The notes below the pieces were generated by a model. It did not search any database. It saw only the letters and a list, made by a program, of their open reading frames with translations, and was not told the DNA's origin. Of a stretch of 38,961 bases of DNA, positions 16,173-24,346 are shown piece after piece. The stretch is from positions 1 to 38,961 of the forward strand of contig NZ_WLYI01000043.1 in NCBI RefSeq assembly GCF_009707515.1. The letters are read 5' to 3'. Source of the stretch: Pseudomonas karstica (lineage in GTDB: Bacteria > Pseudomonadota > Gammaproteobacteria > Pseudomonadales > Pseudomonadaceae). How positions within the stretch are numbered: the stretch's first letter is position 1; each line of letters starts with the position of its first letter. The translations under genes were made by a program, and so were the position numbers.

Positions 16173-19100
16173 TTAATGGTCTTCCAGGTTTTTCAGCTGC
16201 ATTTGCAACGTCCTTTCCAGTTCAAGCATGGATTTTTCAATGGCCTTGACGCCAGTTTCTATCGTCGTGGGGTCTATCCCATGGGCACTGGCCTGCTCCA
16301 GGGCTTCGCATTGTGTAGCCAGCGTATCAGCCTGGACAATGCGGGCAGCGCCCTTGATCTTGTGGGCCTGCGCGATGAGCTCCTGAAGGGAGGCTGGTTT
16401 TGTCAGCAACGCCATAAGTTCTTGGCGATCATGGCAACTGCTGTTCAGCAACTCTTCCAATAACCGCCGACTCAATTGCGGGTCGCCTCCCGTCAGGGCA
16501 TCCAGGCTGCCAGGGTCGAAGAGCTTGCCCGTGAGTGTCGGTGCGATGTGTGCCAGCTGTCGTTCCAGCGTAGTGAGACTGATGGGCTTGAACAGGCAGT
16601 CATCCATGCCGGCCTGTGCGCAGCGCTGTTTCTCTTCTGGCTGGGCATTGGCGGTGAAGCCGAGGATGACACAGGGTTTCAGTTGCTCTCGTTGCTCGTA
16701 CTCTCGAATCGAACGGCTCAACTCGTAGCCATTCATGACGGGCATATTGCAGTCCGCGATCACCAGGTCGAAGTGCTCCTGGCGCCATGCCTGGAAGCCT
16801 GCAGCGCCATGGGCGGCGGCAGTGAATTGATGACCGAGGAAGCCCAGTTGCTGGCACATCAGCAGCCGGTTGGCCGGATGGTCATCCACCACCAGCACGT
16901 TGAGTACAGGAGCTGGGGCTGGTGTAACAGGCTTGCATTCGCTCACGGTATTCTCAGGTGACAGGCCGGTCATCTTCAAGGCTATATGGACCTGGGTCCC
17001 CACCATCGGGACACTGCTCAGGCTCAGTTGGCCGCCCATCATCGCGCACAGGCTGCGGCAAATCACCAACCCCAGGCCAGCACCGCTCCTGGCCAAGTGG
17101 CCGGTGTTGTCAGCCTGGGCAAAGGGTTCGAACAGCCGTTGCTGATCTTCTCGACTGATACCGATGCCCGTGTCCTCGACCACCAGCTTCATCTGAACCT
17201 GTTGCTCAAGCTTGGTGGCTTCCACGTCCACCTTGACCTTCACTTGGCCGCGCTCGGTAAATTTGATGGCATTGCTCACCAGATTGGAAAGTACTTGCTT
17301 GAAACGCAACGGGTCGATCAACACATCGATGTCGTCGAATCTGGGATTGAACTCCAGTACCAGGCTGAGGGTTTTCTGTCGTGCGAGTCCGTCAAAAACG
17401 CGTACCACCGATTCGATCACGTCGCGCAAATTGACGCGCTCCGGGGCCAGGCTCAATCGGCCTGACTCGATTCGCGCGATATCGAGGATATCGCCGATCA
17501 ACTCCAGGAGGTCCTTCGCCGAGTTGTACGCGACCTCGATGGCTGGCCGGTCAAGATGCCCATGATCGGCGCGCTTTAGGGTCAGCTCAAGCATGCCAAT
17601 AACTGCATTCATAGGCGTGCGGATCTCATGACTCATGGTGGCAAGGAAGGTGCTTTTCGCGCGGTTGGCCTCGTCGGCGCGCTCCTTGGCGGCGCGGAGG
17701 TCATCAAATAGCTGGCGTCGGTCGCTGATATCGATCCAGCCACCGATGATGCCCTGGACCTCGCCGGTGGAGTCGCGGTATGGAAGGATCCAGTGGTAGA
17801 TGGTCAATTTTTTTCCTTGGATGTGCAGGACACGATCCAGGATCAACGGATTGCCTTCAACCACCACCCGCTGATAGTCGGCATGGTATTGCGCAGCCTC
17901 TGCTTCCAGGCCAAGGCCCATCTGGAGAATGCTTTTGCCGATCACGTCTTCGCGATTGACGTTGAAAGCCTGCAGGTAGCTGTCGTTGCAGGTCTGCAAC
18001 AAACCGTTGCGATCGCGCACGTAGATCGGGTGTGGTGTTTCATTGACCAGGGCTCGCATGAACTCGAACTGATCGTTGAGGGCGCGCTCGGCCATTTTTC
18101 GATGCTTGATCTGTCGGCGCATATGCGCATTCCAGGCCAGGGAGATCAACAGCAGGAGCCCGGTGCCAATGATGATCTGGCCAATCAGGTAGTGATAATT
18201 ACGCCAGTAACTGTCGGATGCGGCGGTGTAGCCGCGCCAGCGGCTGTTGATTACCCCCAGTTCATCCGGAGCAATGCTGAGCAATGCCTTGTCGAGAATT
18301 GAGCTCAACTCGGTGGCGCTGCGTGACGTGGCCAGTGCAAAGGCAGCAGGCAGGGTGCCGATACTGGAGGTTATCTGCAGTTTGTCTTGGAACGTCATTG
18401 AGGAGAGGAAGTAGTTGGCGATCACTAGCGAGTTCACCGCCCCTTCAACGTGACCTTGTGTCAGTAACTCCGATGCCTTGAATGTATCGTTGGTTTCCAC
18501 CAACTGGATCTTTGGAAAGTCCTGGCGCAGGGTTTCTGCCATTGGATTGCCTTGGGTGATCGCCAGGCGCTTGCCGGCCATTTGCTCAAGGTTCGAGGGT
18601 GCGCCTACCTCTTTGCGTGTCAGCAGCACATAGGAGTTTTCCAGGTAGGGGCGACTGAAGCTCAGTTGGGACTCTCGATCGACGCTGGGGATGATTGCGC
18701 CAATGATGTCGGCCTTGCGGGAGCGGACTTGATCGATCATGTCACTGACGTCCCGAGTACGCTCAACCTCGAAGCGCAGGCCGGTGCGCAGTCGAATCAG
18801 TTCCAGAAGATCGGCAGTGATGCCGCGAAAGTTGTTGTCTGCATCGAAGAAGGTCAGTGGCGCGAAGGTTTCGTTCACGATGACCTTCACAACAGGGTGT
18901 TCTTTCAGCCAGCGCTCTTCGCGCTGTGTCAGTTGCAGTTTCTTGTCGGTGAGCAATATATCGCTGCCCGCGCTCCAGCGTTTGGCGATGCTGTCCCGTT
19001 CATGGGGGGATACGCTGGCAAGTACTGAATCGACGATGCTCAACAGGATGGGCTGGTCTCTGCGCAATGCGAAGCTGAATCCGTAGGCTTCATGTTTGCC

Positions 19101-19805
19101 AAAATTGGCCATGCGGATATTTTTCAGGTACCCCTTGTTGATCATGTAGTGGGTTGAAATGGTATCGCCGAGAAAAACGTCGGCCTGATCGAACGCCACT
19201 GCATTCAGCGCGTTTTGATAGGACGGATAGGTACGTATGATCGCTTCCGGATACAAGGCCTTCACTTCGTCCGGTGGCAGGTAATGGTAGACAAGGCTTA
19301 GCCGCAGGCCGGCCAGACCCTCGTTGAGGCTGCGGCTTTCTCCTTCGCGGGTGACTAATACCGGTTGGTCCACGGCGTAAGGGGTCGACAGAACCAAGTT
19401 AGGGTTTGCCGCCTCGAAGCCATTGGCGGAGCCAAGAAGGTCGATGTGTCCGCATTCAAGAGCCTGGATAGCGGCCTCCCGCGTGGGATAGCGCATCACT
19501 TTGATCGGCAATGCCAGAGCCTTGGCCAAAAGGCCTGCATAATCGGCGGTGAGCCCTTCATAGTCACGACCGCTGGAAGTGAGGTCAAAGGGTGGGTAGT
19601 CGGGGGCCGCAGTACCTAGTACCAACTCGCGCTTGTCTTGCAGCCATTGGCGTTGTGCCTTGTCCAGTTGGTTTTCCAGTTGGATGGAACCTGTGCGGCT
19701 CAGCAGTGTGTAATATTCTGGGGCGGCTTGAGCAGCAAGCACGGTCGTGCTGAAGTACAAGCTGGCACTTAATATAATTAGATAGTCCTTTAAACGCCTG
19801 GGCAT
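16173..19805 (-). CDS. rocS2: RocS2/BvgS-like unorthodox sensor kinase
   Basis: A tripartite sensor kinase of 1210 residues. A signal peptide (to about 28) leads to two tandem periplasmic SBP_bac_3 domains (about 60-285 and 305-528). A membrane helix follows (about 540-560), then PAS (about 580-700). HisKA has H726 in ATMSHEIRTPMNAVIG, and the ATPase has DTGIGIS and GAGLGLVI. The receiver begins VLVVDDHPANR, with acceptor in VIADCNMPVMNGYE. The C-terminal HPt carries its histidine in IAQAHKIKGAARIV. So the full His-Asp-His relay to RocA2 is in one chain. ATG 19805 is chosen; GTG 19817 overlaps the rocA2 stop (GTGA). Adjacency to the PA3043-like dGTPase supports RocS2 (PA3044). Confidence 0.88.
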   Translation of the reverse strand: MPRRLKDYLIILSASLYFSTTVLAAQAAPEYYTLLSRTGSIQLENQLDKAQRQWLQDKRELVLGTAAPDYPPFDLTSSGRDYEGLTADYAGLLAKALALPIKVMRYPTREAAIQALECGHIDLLGSANGFEAANPNLVLSTPYAVDQPVLVTREGESRSLNEGLAGLRLSLVYHYLPPDEVKALYPEAIIRTYPSYQNALNAVAFDQADVFLGDTISTHYMINKGYLKNIRMANFGKHEAYGFSFALRRDQPILLSIVDSVLASVSPHERDSIAKRWSAGSDILLTDKKLQLTQREERWLKEHPVVKVIVNETFAPLTFFDADNNFRGITADLLELIRLRTGLRFEVERTRDVSDMIDQVRSRKADIIGAIIPSVDRESQLSFSRPYLENSYVLLTRKEVGAPSNLEQMAGKRLAITQGNPMAETLRQDFPKIQLVETNDTFKASELLTQGHVEGAVNSLVIANYFLSSMTFQDKLQITSSIGTLPAAFALATSRSATELSSILDKALLSIAPDELGVINSRWRGYTAASDSYWRNYHYLIGQIIIGTGLLLLISLAWNAHMRRQIKHRKMAERALNDQFEFMRALVNETPHPIYVRDRNGLLQTCNDSYLQAFNVNREDVIGKSILQMGLGLEAEAAQYHADYQRVVVEGNPLILDRVLHIQGKKLTIYHWILPYRDSTGEVQGIIGGWIDISDRRQLFDDLRAAKERADEANRAKSTFLATMSHEIRTPMNAVIGMLELTLKRADHGHLDRPAIEVAYNSAKDLLELIGDILDIARIESGRLSLAPERVNLRDVIESVVRVFDGLARQKTLSLVLEFNPRFDDIDVLIDPLRFKQVLSNLVSNAIKFTERGQVKVKVDVEATKLEQQVQMKLVVEDTGIGISREDQQRLFEPFAQADNTGHLARSGAGLGLVICRSLCAMMGGQLSLSSVPMVGTQVHIALKMTGLSPENTVSECKPVTPAPAPVLNVLVVDDHPANRLLMCQQLGFLGHQFTAAAHGAAGFQAWRQEHFDLVIADCNMPVMNGYELSRSIREYEQREQLKPCVILGFTANAQPEEKQRCAQAGMDDCLFKPISLTTLERQLAHIAPTLTGKLFDPGSLDALTGGDPQLSRRLLEELLNSSCHDRQELMALLTKPASLQELIAQAHKIKGAARIVQADTLATQCEALEQASAHGIDPTTIETGVKAIEKSMLELERTLQMQLKNLEDH

Positions 19806-19813
19806 CCGATCTC

Positions 19814-20440
19814 TCACACTAGCGCGTTGCGTTTTGCCAGCTCGATAAGTTCTACCAAGGACTTGGCTTTCAGTTTTTGCATCAGTCTTTTTTTGTAAGT
19901 GCTGACAGTCTTATTGCTGAGAAACATACCTTTGGCGATTTCCTTGTTTGTGCGACCTTGTGCAAAAAGTTGCAAAACCATGAGCTCGCGATCGTTCACC
20001 GCCTTGAAAAGCTCTAATTCTTCGTTGTTACCATCTTCTGCGCCGTTGCCATTCAACGCCTGGCTGGGGAAATAGTTATAACCGGAGAGCACAGCTTTGA
20101 TTGCACTTAGCAACTCGCTCAAGTCGCCTTCTTTACAAACATAACCATCTGCTCCTGATCGCATGCAGCGTGTAGCGAAAAGTGCCGGGCATTGAGCTGT
20201 CAGGATCAACGTCTTTATCGGGGTGCTCATCGAGTTGAACCGGCACAAAACTTCAAGGCCATCCAGTTTTGGAATGCTGATGTCAAGAATGATCAGGTCT
20301 GGCAGGCACTCCCTGACCATTTGTATGGCGTCGCAACCATTATCGGTTTCTCCAACTACTTTATAACCTTCGTGCTCTAACATCATTCGCAGTGCAAGTC
20401 GAATAACAGGGTGGTCGTCGATAATAAAAATTGAGTTCAT
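19814..20440 (-). CDS. rocA2: RocA2/BvgA/EvgA-type response regulator
   Basis: A 208-residue NarL/FixJ-family regulator. The receiver begins MNSIFIIDDHPVIRLALRM, has its acceptor aspartate in DLIILDISIPKLDGLEVL and the lysine in YVCKEGD. A Gly/Asn-rich linker leads to a LuxR-type helix-turn-helix (NDRELMVLQLFAQGRTNKEIAKGMFLSNKTVSTYKKRL). The start is ATG 20440, with GGGA upstream. It is coupled to the kinase gene. In P. aeruginosa the Roc systems control cup fimbriae and the MexAB-OprM efflux pump. EvgA-type half-sites lie in its upstream region, suggesting autoregulation. Confidence 0.88.
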   Translation of the reverse strand: MNSIFIIDDHPVIRLALRMMLEHEGYKVVGETDNGCDAIQMVRECLPDLIILDISIPKLDGLEVLCRFNSMSTPIKTLILTAQCPALFATRCMRSGADGYVCKEGDLSELLSAIKAVLSGYNYFPSQALNGNGAEDGNNEELELFKAVNDRELMVLQLFAQGRTNKEIAKGMFLSNKTVSTYKKRLMQKLKAKSLVELIELAKRNALV

Positions 20441-20538
20441 GATCAAATCCCATATAAGCGCAAATAAAGCGGGCACATTAGCTCACATGGCGATGAAGGA
20501 GGATGAGCCGAATGGGGGGCAGGTATAAAACAGGAGTT

Positions 20539-20602
20539 TTCCTACATAAAAAAAGGTATAGGATTACCCGTTATTGGGGCTTTGTTGCTAGGGGTGTAAG
20601 AA
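20539..20602. promoter_or_regulatory. Two inverted EvgA/BvgA-type half-sites upstream of rocA2
   Basis: TTCCTACA (20539-20546) and TGTAAGAA (20595-20602) each match a half of the EvgA box TTCYTACAnnnTGTARGAA exactly. Here they are inverted but 48 bp apart. Otherwise the 284-bp gap 20441-20724 is AT-rich with no gene. Confidence 0.5.
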
Positions 20603-20724
20603 AGTTGCGCACACACGTTTGAAATGTGAATGGGTGGTGCCAAACGGTTTTTTTGTGAGGGTTTTTCGTATTGTCCAGGTGTTTAACGTCCTACTTTACT
20701 GGGTAATATGTCTGCGCTCAGTGG

Positions 20725-21153
20725 TTACCAGCCTAAGGCTGGCAGGGCGGACGAATTCTCCTTGGCAAGTTTTGACTGGCTTATCAGCGCCTGTAAATCA
20801 TCACTATTCAACGGCTTTGCCAAATATCCTATTAGCGGGAACTTACGTTGCAATGCCTGGGTTTTCAGGCTTTCCAATTCATTGGCAGGCAGGCCGCTCA
20901 ATAAGATGGCCGCTTTTATAAAGCCTCTACGATGGGCTATTTCTATCAGTTCTATCCCAGGCAGGTCGGGTAAGCATTGGTCACACAGCAGAATATCGAA
21001 CGGTGTTTCGGTTTGTGTCATAAACATAAGGGCCTGTGCGGCGTTTTCGGTGGGGGTTAAACAGTGGTAGCCAGCGTTTTTCAGTAAGCATTGGGTGGCC
21101 AATAGTTGAAAGGGATGGTCCTCCACCAGCAGGATGCGTAGTTGTTTGAGCAT
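20725..21153 (-). CDS. Receiver-only (stand-alone REC) protein
   Basis: A 142-residue single receiver domain without an output domain. It starts MLKQLRILLVEDHPFQLLA and has the acidic pair, the acceptor aspartate in DILLCDQCLPDLPG, a serine switch residue in AAILLSGLP and the lysine in YLAKPL. The HPF and KPL features recall the receiver of RocR, but the EAL phosphodiesterase domain is absent. The start is ATG 21153, with GGAA upstream; the frame back to 21243 has no SD. It is the first gene of the rocA2-rocS2 strand, 284 bp upstream. It may compete with RocA2 for phosphate. Confidence 0.8.
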   Translation of the reverse strand: MLKQLRILLVEDHPFQLLATQCLLKNAGYHCLTPTENAAQALMFMTQTETPFDILLCDQCLPDLPGIELIEIAHRRGFIKAAILLSGLPANELESLKTQALQRKFPLIGYLAKPLNSDDLQALISQSKLAKENSSALPALGW

Positions 21154-21365
21154 AGAGGTTCCATGGAGCGGGTATAGGCCCTGAAGTTGCTCCACCCGTG
21201 GGGTATCTGGGGCAGCCTGTGAATCAGGAGCTGATTGACCCATGAGTTGTCGAGCGTAGGAACTGGTCTATAGGTTGGATAAGAGCGGGCGTGATTATTC
21301 ATCGGGTGTTTGCAGAAGTTCGATCAGGCAGCTCTCTTCTCTTCGTAGGGCGATTCTGTTGTAAA

Positions 21366-21394
21366 GCCCTGGCCAGGAAAAAGCGGGCCAGGGC
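21366..21394 (-). terminator. Terminator-like hairpin after the dGTPase-like gene
   Basis: A 9-bp stem GCCCTGGCC/GGCCAGGGC with an 11-nt loop, followed on the - strand by TTTAC. It is 20 bp beyond the stop. The T-run is short. Confidence 0.55.
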
Positions 21395-21413
21395 ATTCGA
21401 CTCAAGCCAGGGG

Positions 21414-22745
21414 TTAATGAGGGCTGGAATGCCCGGTCATTTCTCGCGCCATGTCGGTGGCGTAGCTGTCGGTCATGCCGGCGATGAAATCGATCATCCG
21501 CAGGAACGAAGTGTGCAGTGGCCAGGCCGGGTCAGGAGCGCTGTTGCCCAACAAATCCAGGATGCGTCGGTTCTTGAAGGACGGAGTACGGCCGCCATGC
21601 TGTTCCAGGGCTGCGCCGCAAAAGGCGTTCAAGAGAATTTCCAGGGTGGTGTAAGCGCCAATTTCGTGCAGGGTCTTGCGTTTGTCCTGGAAGATCTTCT
21701 TGCGAGCCATGTCCTTGGCGCTTAATACGCAACGCTTGGCGGGGCCATGCATATGTTCCACCAGGTCGCCCGGGAGGGTGCCGGCCAGCAGTGCTTGTTG
21801 CTGCTCGACGAACGCCTGTGCCGCGGCATTGGTCAGGTGCTCGATGGCCTTGCCCCGTAATATGGCCAGCTTGCGGCGTCGGGAATCCAGCGGGCCCAGT
21901 TGCCGATAGGTTTGCGGCAAGTCATCGCCGACCAGATCCAGCAGCAGCGCTTCGACTTCGTCGTACCCCAGCAGCTCCATTTCCAGGCCATCTTCGAGGT
22001 CAATCAACGCGTAGCAGATATCGTCGGCCGCCTCCATCAGGTAAACCAGTGGGTGCCGCGCCCAGCGCTGTTCCTCCAGTTGTGGCAGGCCGAGCTTATG
22101 AGCGATCTGTTCGAGAATTGGCAGCTCGCTCTGGTAGCAGCCGAACTTGTGTTTTTTGTAGCCCAGGGAGTCGGCGTGACGTGCGGTCCAAGGGTATTTC
22201 AAATACGTACCCAAGGTGGCGTAAGTCAGGCGTGTGCCACCGTCAAACTGATGGTATTCCAGTTGCGTCAGGACCCGAAATCCCTGGGCATTGCCTTCGA
22301 AGTTGAGAAAGTCGTTGCGTTCGGCGCCGCTCATGTCATCCAGCCAACCACGGCCGGCGGCTTGCTGGAACCAGTGGCGAATGGCGTCTTCCCCGGAGTG
22401 GCCGAAGGGTGGGTTGCCAATGTCATGGGCCAGGCAGGCCGATTGCACCACCATGCCCAAGTCGCTCGGGCTACACCAGTCGGGCAGGGCGCCACGCAGG
22501 GTCTCACCCACGCGCATGCCCAGGGAGCGACCGACACAGCTGACTTCCAGGGAGTGGGTCAGCCGCGTGTGGATATGATCGTTGCTGGAGACCGGGTGTA
22601 CCTGCGTCTTGCGGCCCAGGCGCCGAAACGCGCCGGAGAAGATGATGCGGTCATGGTCTTTGTGAAAAGGACTGCGCCCCAGTTCTTCAGGGCTGTGCAG
22701 GGGTTTTCCAAGGCGTTCGCGGGTAAGCAGGGTGGGCCAATCCAA
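21414..22745 (-). CDS. dGTPase-family deoxynucleoside triphosphate triphosphohydrolase (HD domain)
   Basis: A 443-residue HD-domain hydrolase that removes triphosphate from dNTPs. The metal-binding histidines and aspartates are in HTRLTHSLEVSCVGR, ACLAHDIGNPPFGHSGE and MEAADDICYALIDLED. The start is TTG 22745: GGAG lies 10 bases upstream, and the resulting MDWPTLLTRERLGKPLHS and total length match PA3043 as I recall it. Extending to 22886 adds about 47 residues of intergenic-looking sequence. Substrate preference among dNTPs is not evident. Confidence 0.92.
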   Translation of the reverse strand: MDWPTLLTRERLGKPLHSPEELGRSPFHKDHDRIIFSGAFRRLGRKTQVHPVSSNDHIHTRLTHSLEVSCVGRSLGMRVGETLRGALPDWCSPSDLGMVVQSACLAHDIGNPPFGHSGEDAIRHWFQQAAGRGWLDDMSGAERNDFLNFEGNAQGFRVLTQLEYHQFDGGTRLTYATLGTYLKYPWTARHADSLGYKKHKFGCYQSELPILEQIAHKLGLPQLEEQRWARHPLVYLMEAADDICYALIDLEDGLEMELLGYDEVEALLLDLVGDDLPQTYRQLGPLDSRRRKLAILRGKAIEHLTNAAAQAFVEQQQALLAGTLPGDLVEHMHGPAKRCVLSAKDMARKKIFQDKRKTLHEIGAYTTLEILLNAFCGAALEQHGGRTPSFKNRRILDLLGNSAPDPAWPLHTSFLRMIDFIAGMTDSYATDMAREMTGHSSPH

Positions 22746-22904
22746 AGCGGGTACTCTCCGTGCGGTGAATGACGCGTCCCAGCTTCCCGGTTCAGCCTCT
22801 TGAGCGCAAGAGAAACCACAAGCCCGCGGCATCGCTATCGACACGTCGGCAAGCGCTTGCCCGACGCCCACTGCGCTTGCTGGCAATCAGAAAAAGCAAT
22901 GTCA

Positions 22905-22939
22905 AAAAAGGCCCGGGCCCTTGAGAGAGGGCCGGGCCT
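22905..22939 (-). terminator. Terminator of the DUF883-YqjE-YqjK-like operon
   Basis: On the - strand, AGGCCCGGCCCT pairs with AGGGCCCGGGCCT with one bulged base, followed by TTTTTT. It lies about 30 bases after the last gene of the operon. Confidence 0.88.
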
Positions 22940-22969
22940 GATTCGTTGGCAAGCAGGCGCCCCTGTGGC

Positions 22970-23308
22970 TCAACCTTTGCGAGCAGCCCCTTGCATGGCC
23001 AGTTTGATCAGCGGTATGAGGCCGGCGCCGAGTCGCACGAGGCGAGTCAGGGTACCGATACTGCCGCCCTTGGCGCCTTTGCCGGTGAGAAAACCCAGCA
23101 ACGTCACCACGCCTACGCCCCACAGCGGCGCATGCTTGATACCAAAGCCGTCTTGCCAGCTCTGGCCCAGGTTGCGGACCTTTTGCAACGGCTGCAGCAG
23201 TTGCTGGGACTCATGGCGAATCTCCTGGCGGTGCATCTCCATGCGCAGGCGGATCAGGGCCTTGCGCATTTCCCGGCGGGAGGTGGTTTGCACAACTTCA
23301 GTGTTCAT
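22970..23308 (-). CDS. YqjK-like small membrane-associated protein
   Basis: A 112-residue protein. A charged N-terminal half (REMRKALIRLRMEMHRQEIRH, likely helical) is followed by hydrophobic stretches WGVGVVTLLGFL and RLGAGLIPLIKLAM. It is the last gene of a three-gene operon, overlapping the YqjE stop by 4 bp (ATGA). The order DUF883-YqjE-third gene parallels E. coli yqjD-yqjE-yqjK. Function unknown; probably envelope or stress related. Confidence 0.7.
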   Translation of the reverse strand: MNTEVVQTTSRREMRKALIRLRMEMHRQEIRHESQQLLQPLQKVRNLGQSWQDGFGIKHAPLWGVGVVTLLGFLTGKGAKGGSIGTLTRLVRLGAGLIPLIKLAMQGAARKG

Positions 23309-23691
23309 GGCAACAGGCGCTCCCGGTCGTTGGCCAGCTCTTCGAGGGTGGCGTGGAAAGGCGTGGACTCATCGAAAATCGCGGCTTTCAAGCGCAACCC
23401 GCAGAACGCTGCGGCCAGTGTGTAGAAGGCACAGAGACTGATGATCCCGATCAGGCGATAGGTGTCCCAGACCAGAATCATCACCAACGCCGATAGGCCC
23501 ACCAGCAACAGCAGGGCAAATACCAGCGCCAGGCCCGCGAACAGCAGCAGGCTGACGGTACGGGCTTTCTGCTCTTGTAACTCGATGCCGAACAGCTCGA
23601 CATGGCTGTGGAGCAAACCCAGGACAGCAGCACCCAGGCGCCGCGAAGTAGAACTTGGGCCCGTGGACGAGCCGGATTCGCCGATAGACAT
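23305..23691 (-). CDS. Phage holin-like family / YqjE inner-membrane protein
   Basis: A 128-residue protein. An amphipathic N-terminus (LLHSHVELFGIELQEQKAR) is followed by two long membrane helices, VSLLLFAGLALVFALLLLVG... and LIGIISLCAFYTLAAAFCGL. A short charged tail ends ELANDRERLLP. The start is ATG 23691, with AAGG upstream and 2 bp after the DUF883 stop. Despite the family name, nothing suggests a phage here. It is the middle gene of the likely AlgU-controlled operon. Confidence 0.8.
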   Translation of the reverse strand: MSIGESGSSTGPSSTSRRLGAAVLGLLHSHVELFGIELQEQKARTVSLLLFAGLALVFALLLLVGLSALVMILVWDTYRLIGIISLCAFYTLAAAFCGLRLKAAIFDESTPFHATLEELANDRERLLP

Positions 23692-23693
23692 GA

Positions 23694-24008
23694 TTAGCGC
23701 CTTGTGGCCAGCAGGCCGATCAGAAAGCCCACGCCGGCGGCGATGCCGACAGACTGCCAAGGGTTAGCCTGCACATAATCTTCGGTCGCAGTGACCGCCG
23801 CCTTGCCGCGTTCGCGCAGGGAATCTTCGGTCAATTGCAGGGTTTCGCGGGCTTTGAGCAGGCTTTCGTGAATTTTCGAACGCAACTCATCAGCCTGGTC
23901 CCCGGCCAGCACGGCCGTGTCGTCCAACAGCTTTTCGGTATCGCTGACCAGGGTTTGAAAATCTTCCATCAGTATTTCTTGAGCAGTCTTTGCCGTTTTG
24001 CTGGCCAT
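23694..24008 (-). CDS. DUF883 family protein (YqjD/ElaB-like)
   Basis: A 104-residue tail-anchored protein. A long helical, charged body (about 10-75, EDFQTLVSDTEKLLDDTAVL) leads to the signature YVQANPWQSVGIAAGVGFLIGLLATRR, whose last 18 residues form a membrane anchor with a positive end. E. coli YqjD and ElaB bind ribosomes at the inner membrane in stationary phase. GGAG lies 7 bases before ATG 24008. First gene of the operon; an AlgU-type promoter lies about 30 bases upstream. PA3040 is the likely PAO1 counterpart. Confidence 0.85.
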   Translation of the reverse strand: MASKTAKTAQEILMEDFQTLVSDTEKLLDDTAVLAGDQADELRSKIHESLLKARETLQLTEDSLRERGKAAVTATEDYVQANPWQSVGIAAGVGFLIGLLATRR

Positions 24009-24038
24009 GGTTATCTCCGTGAGTGGCTGTCTGATGTT

Positions 24039-24066
24039 TTCGAGTCACCGGCATGGGTGAAGGTTC
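24039..24066 (-). promoter_or_regulatory. AlgU (RpoE-type) promoter of the DUF883 operon
   Basis: On the - strand, the -35 is GAACCT (24061-24066) and the -10 is TCGAA (24039-24043), with a 17-bp spacer. Consensus is GAACTT-N16/17-TCNAA. This fits osmotic or envelope-stress control. Confidence 0.6.
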
Positions 24067-24200
24067 ATTGCAATTGACTGGTACAGCTTTTGCTTTGGCT
24101 TGGTGCGCGCACTCTTGGGGTTGCGCTGAATCTGGGCGGTAAGGTCGAAAGCCTTGAAAAACCTTACCTTAAATAACTCAAACCCGCGGAAAAACCCTGC

Positions 24201-24216
24201 TGGCAATTGCCTTGCT
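24201..24216 (+). promoter_or_regulatory. Candidate sigma-54 promoter of amt
   Basis: TGGCAATTGCCTTGCT has GG and GC at the right -24/-12 spacing (consensus TGGCAC-N5-TTGCW). It would give a leader of about 120 nt before the amt ATG. No convincing NtrC site was found upstream. The remainder of the 338-bp gap 24009-24346 shows no gene. Confidence 0.4.
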
Positions 24217-24346
24217 CGCTGAACGCTGCGCTAAAGCGGTTCACGCCTTTACCGAAGGCTTGCACAGCGGGCGCCAATTCAGTGCGCAAATGAAGGTGGT
24301 GACCTGCTTTGGTGCTTTTTCCTGAATGCGCAGGCCTGCCAACGCC

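Noticed and set aside
20619..20921. 100-codon + strand frame with hydrophobic start
   Set aside because: It has no SD, half of it overlaps the receiver-only gene antisense, and its composition is unlike real genes here.
23305..23691. Prophage holin
   Set aside because: The family name only; it sits in a chromosomal DUF883-type stress operon, and no phage genes are nearby.
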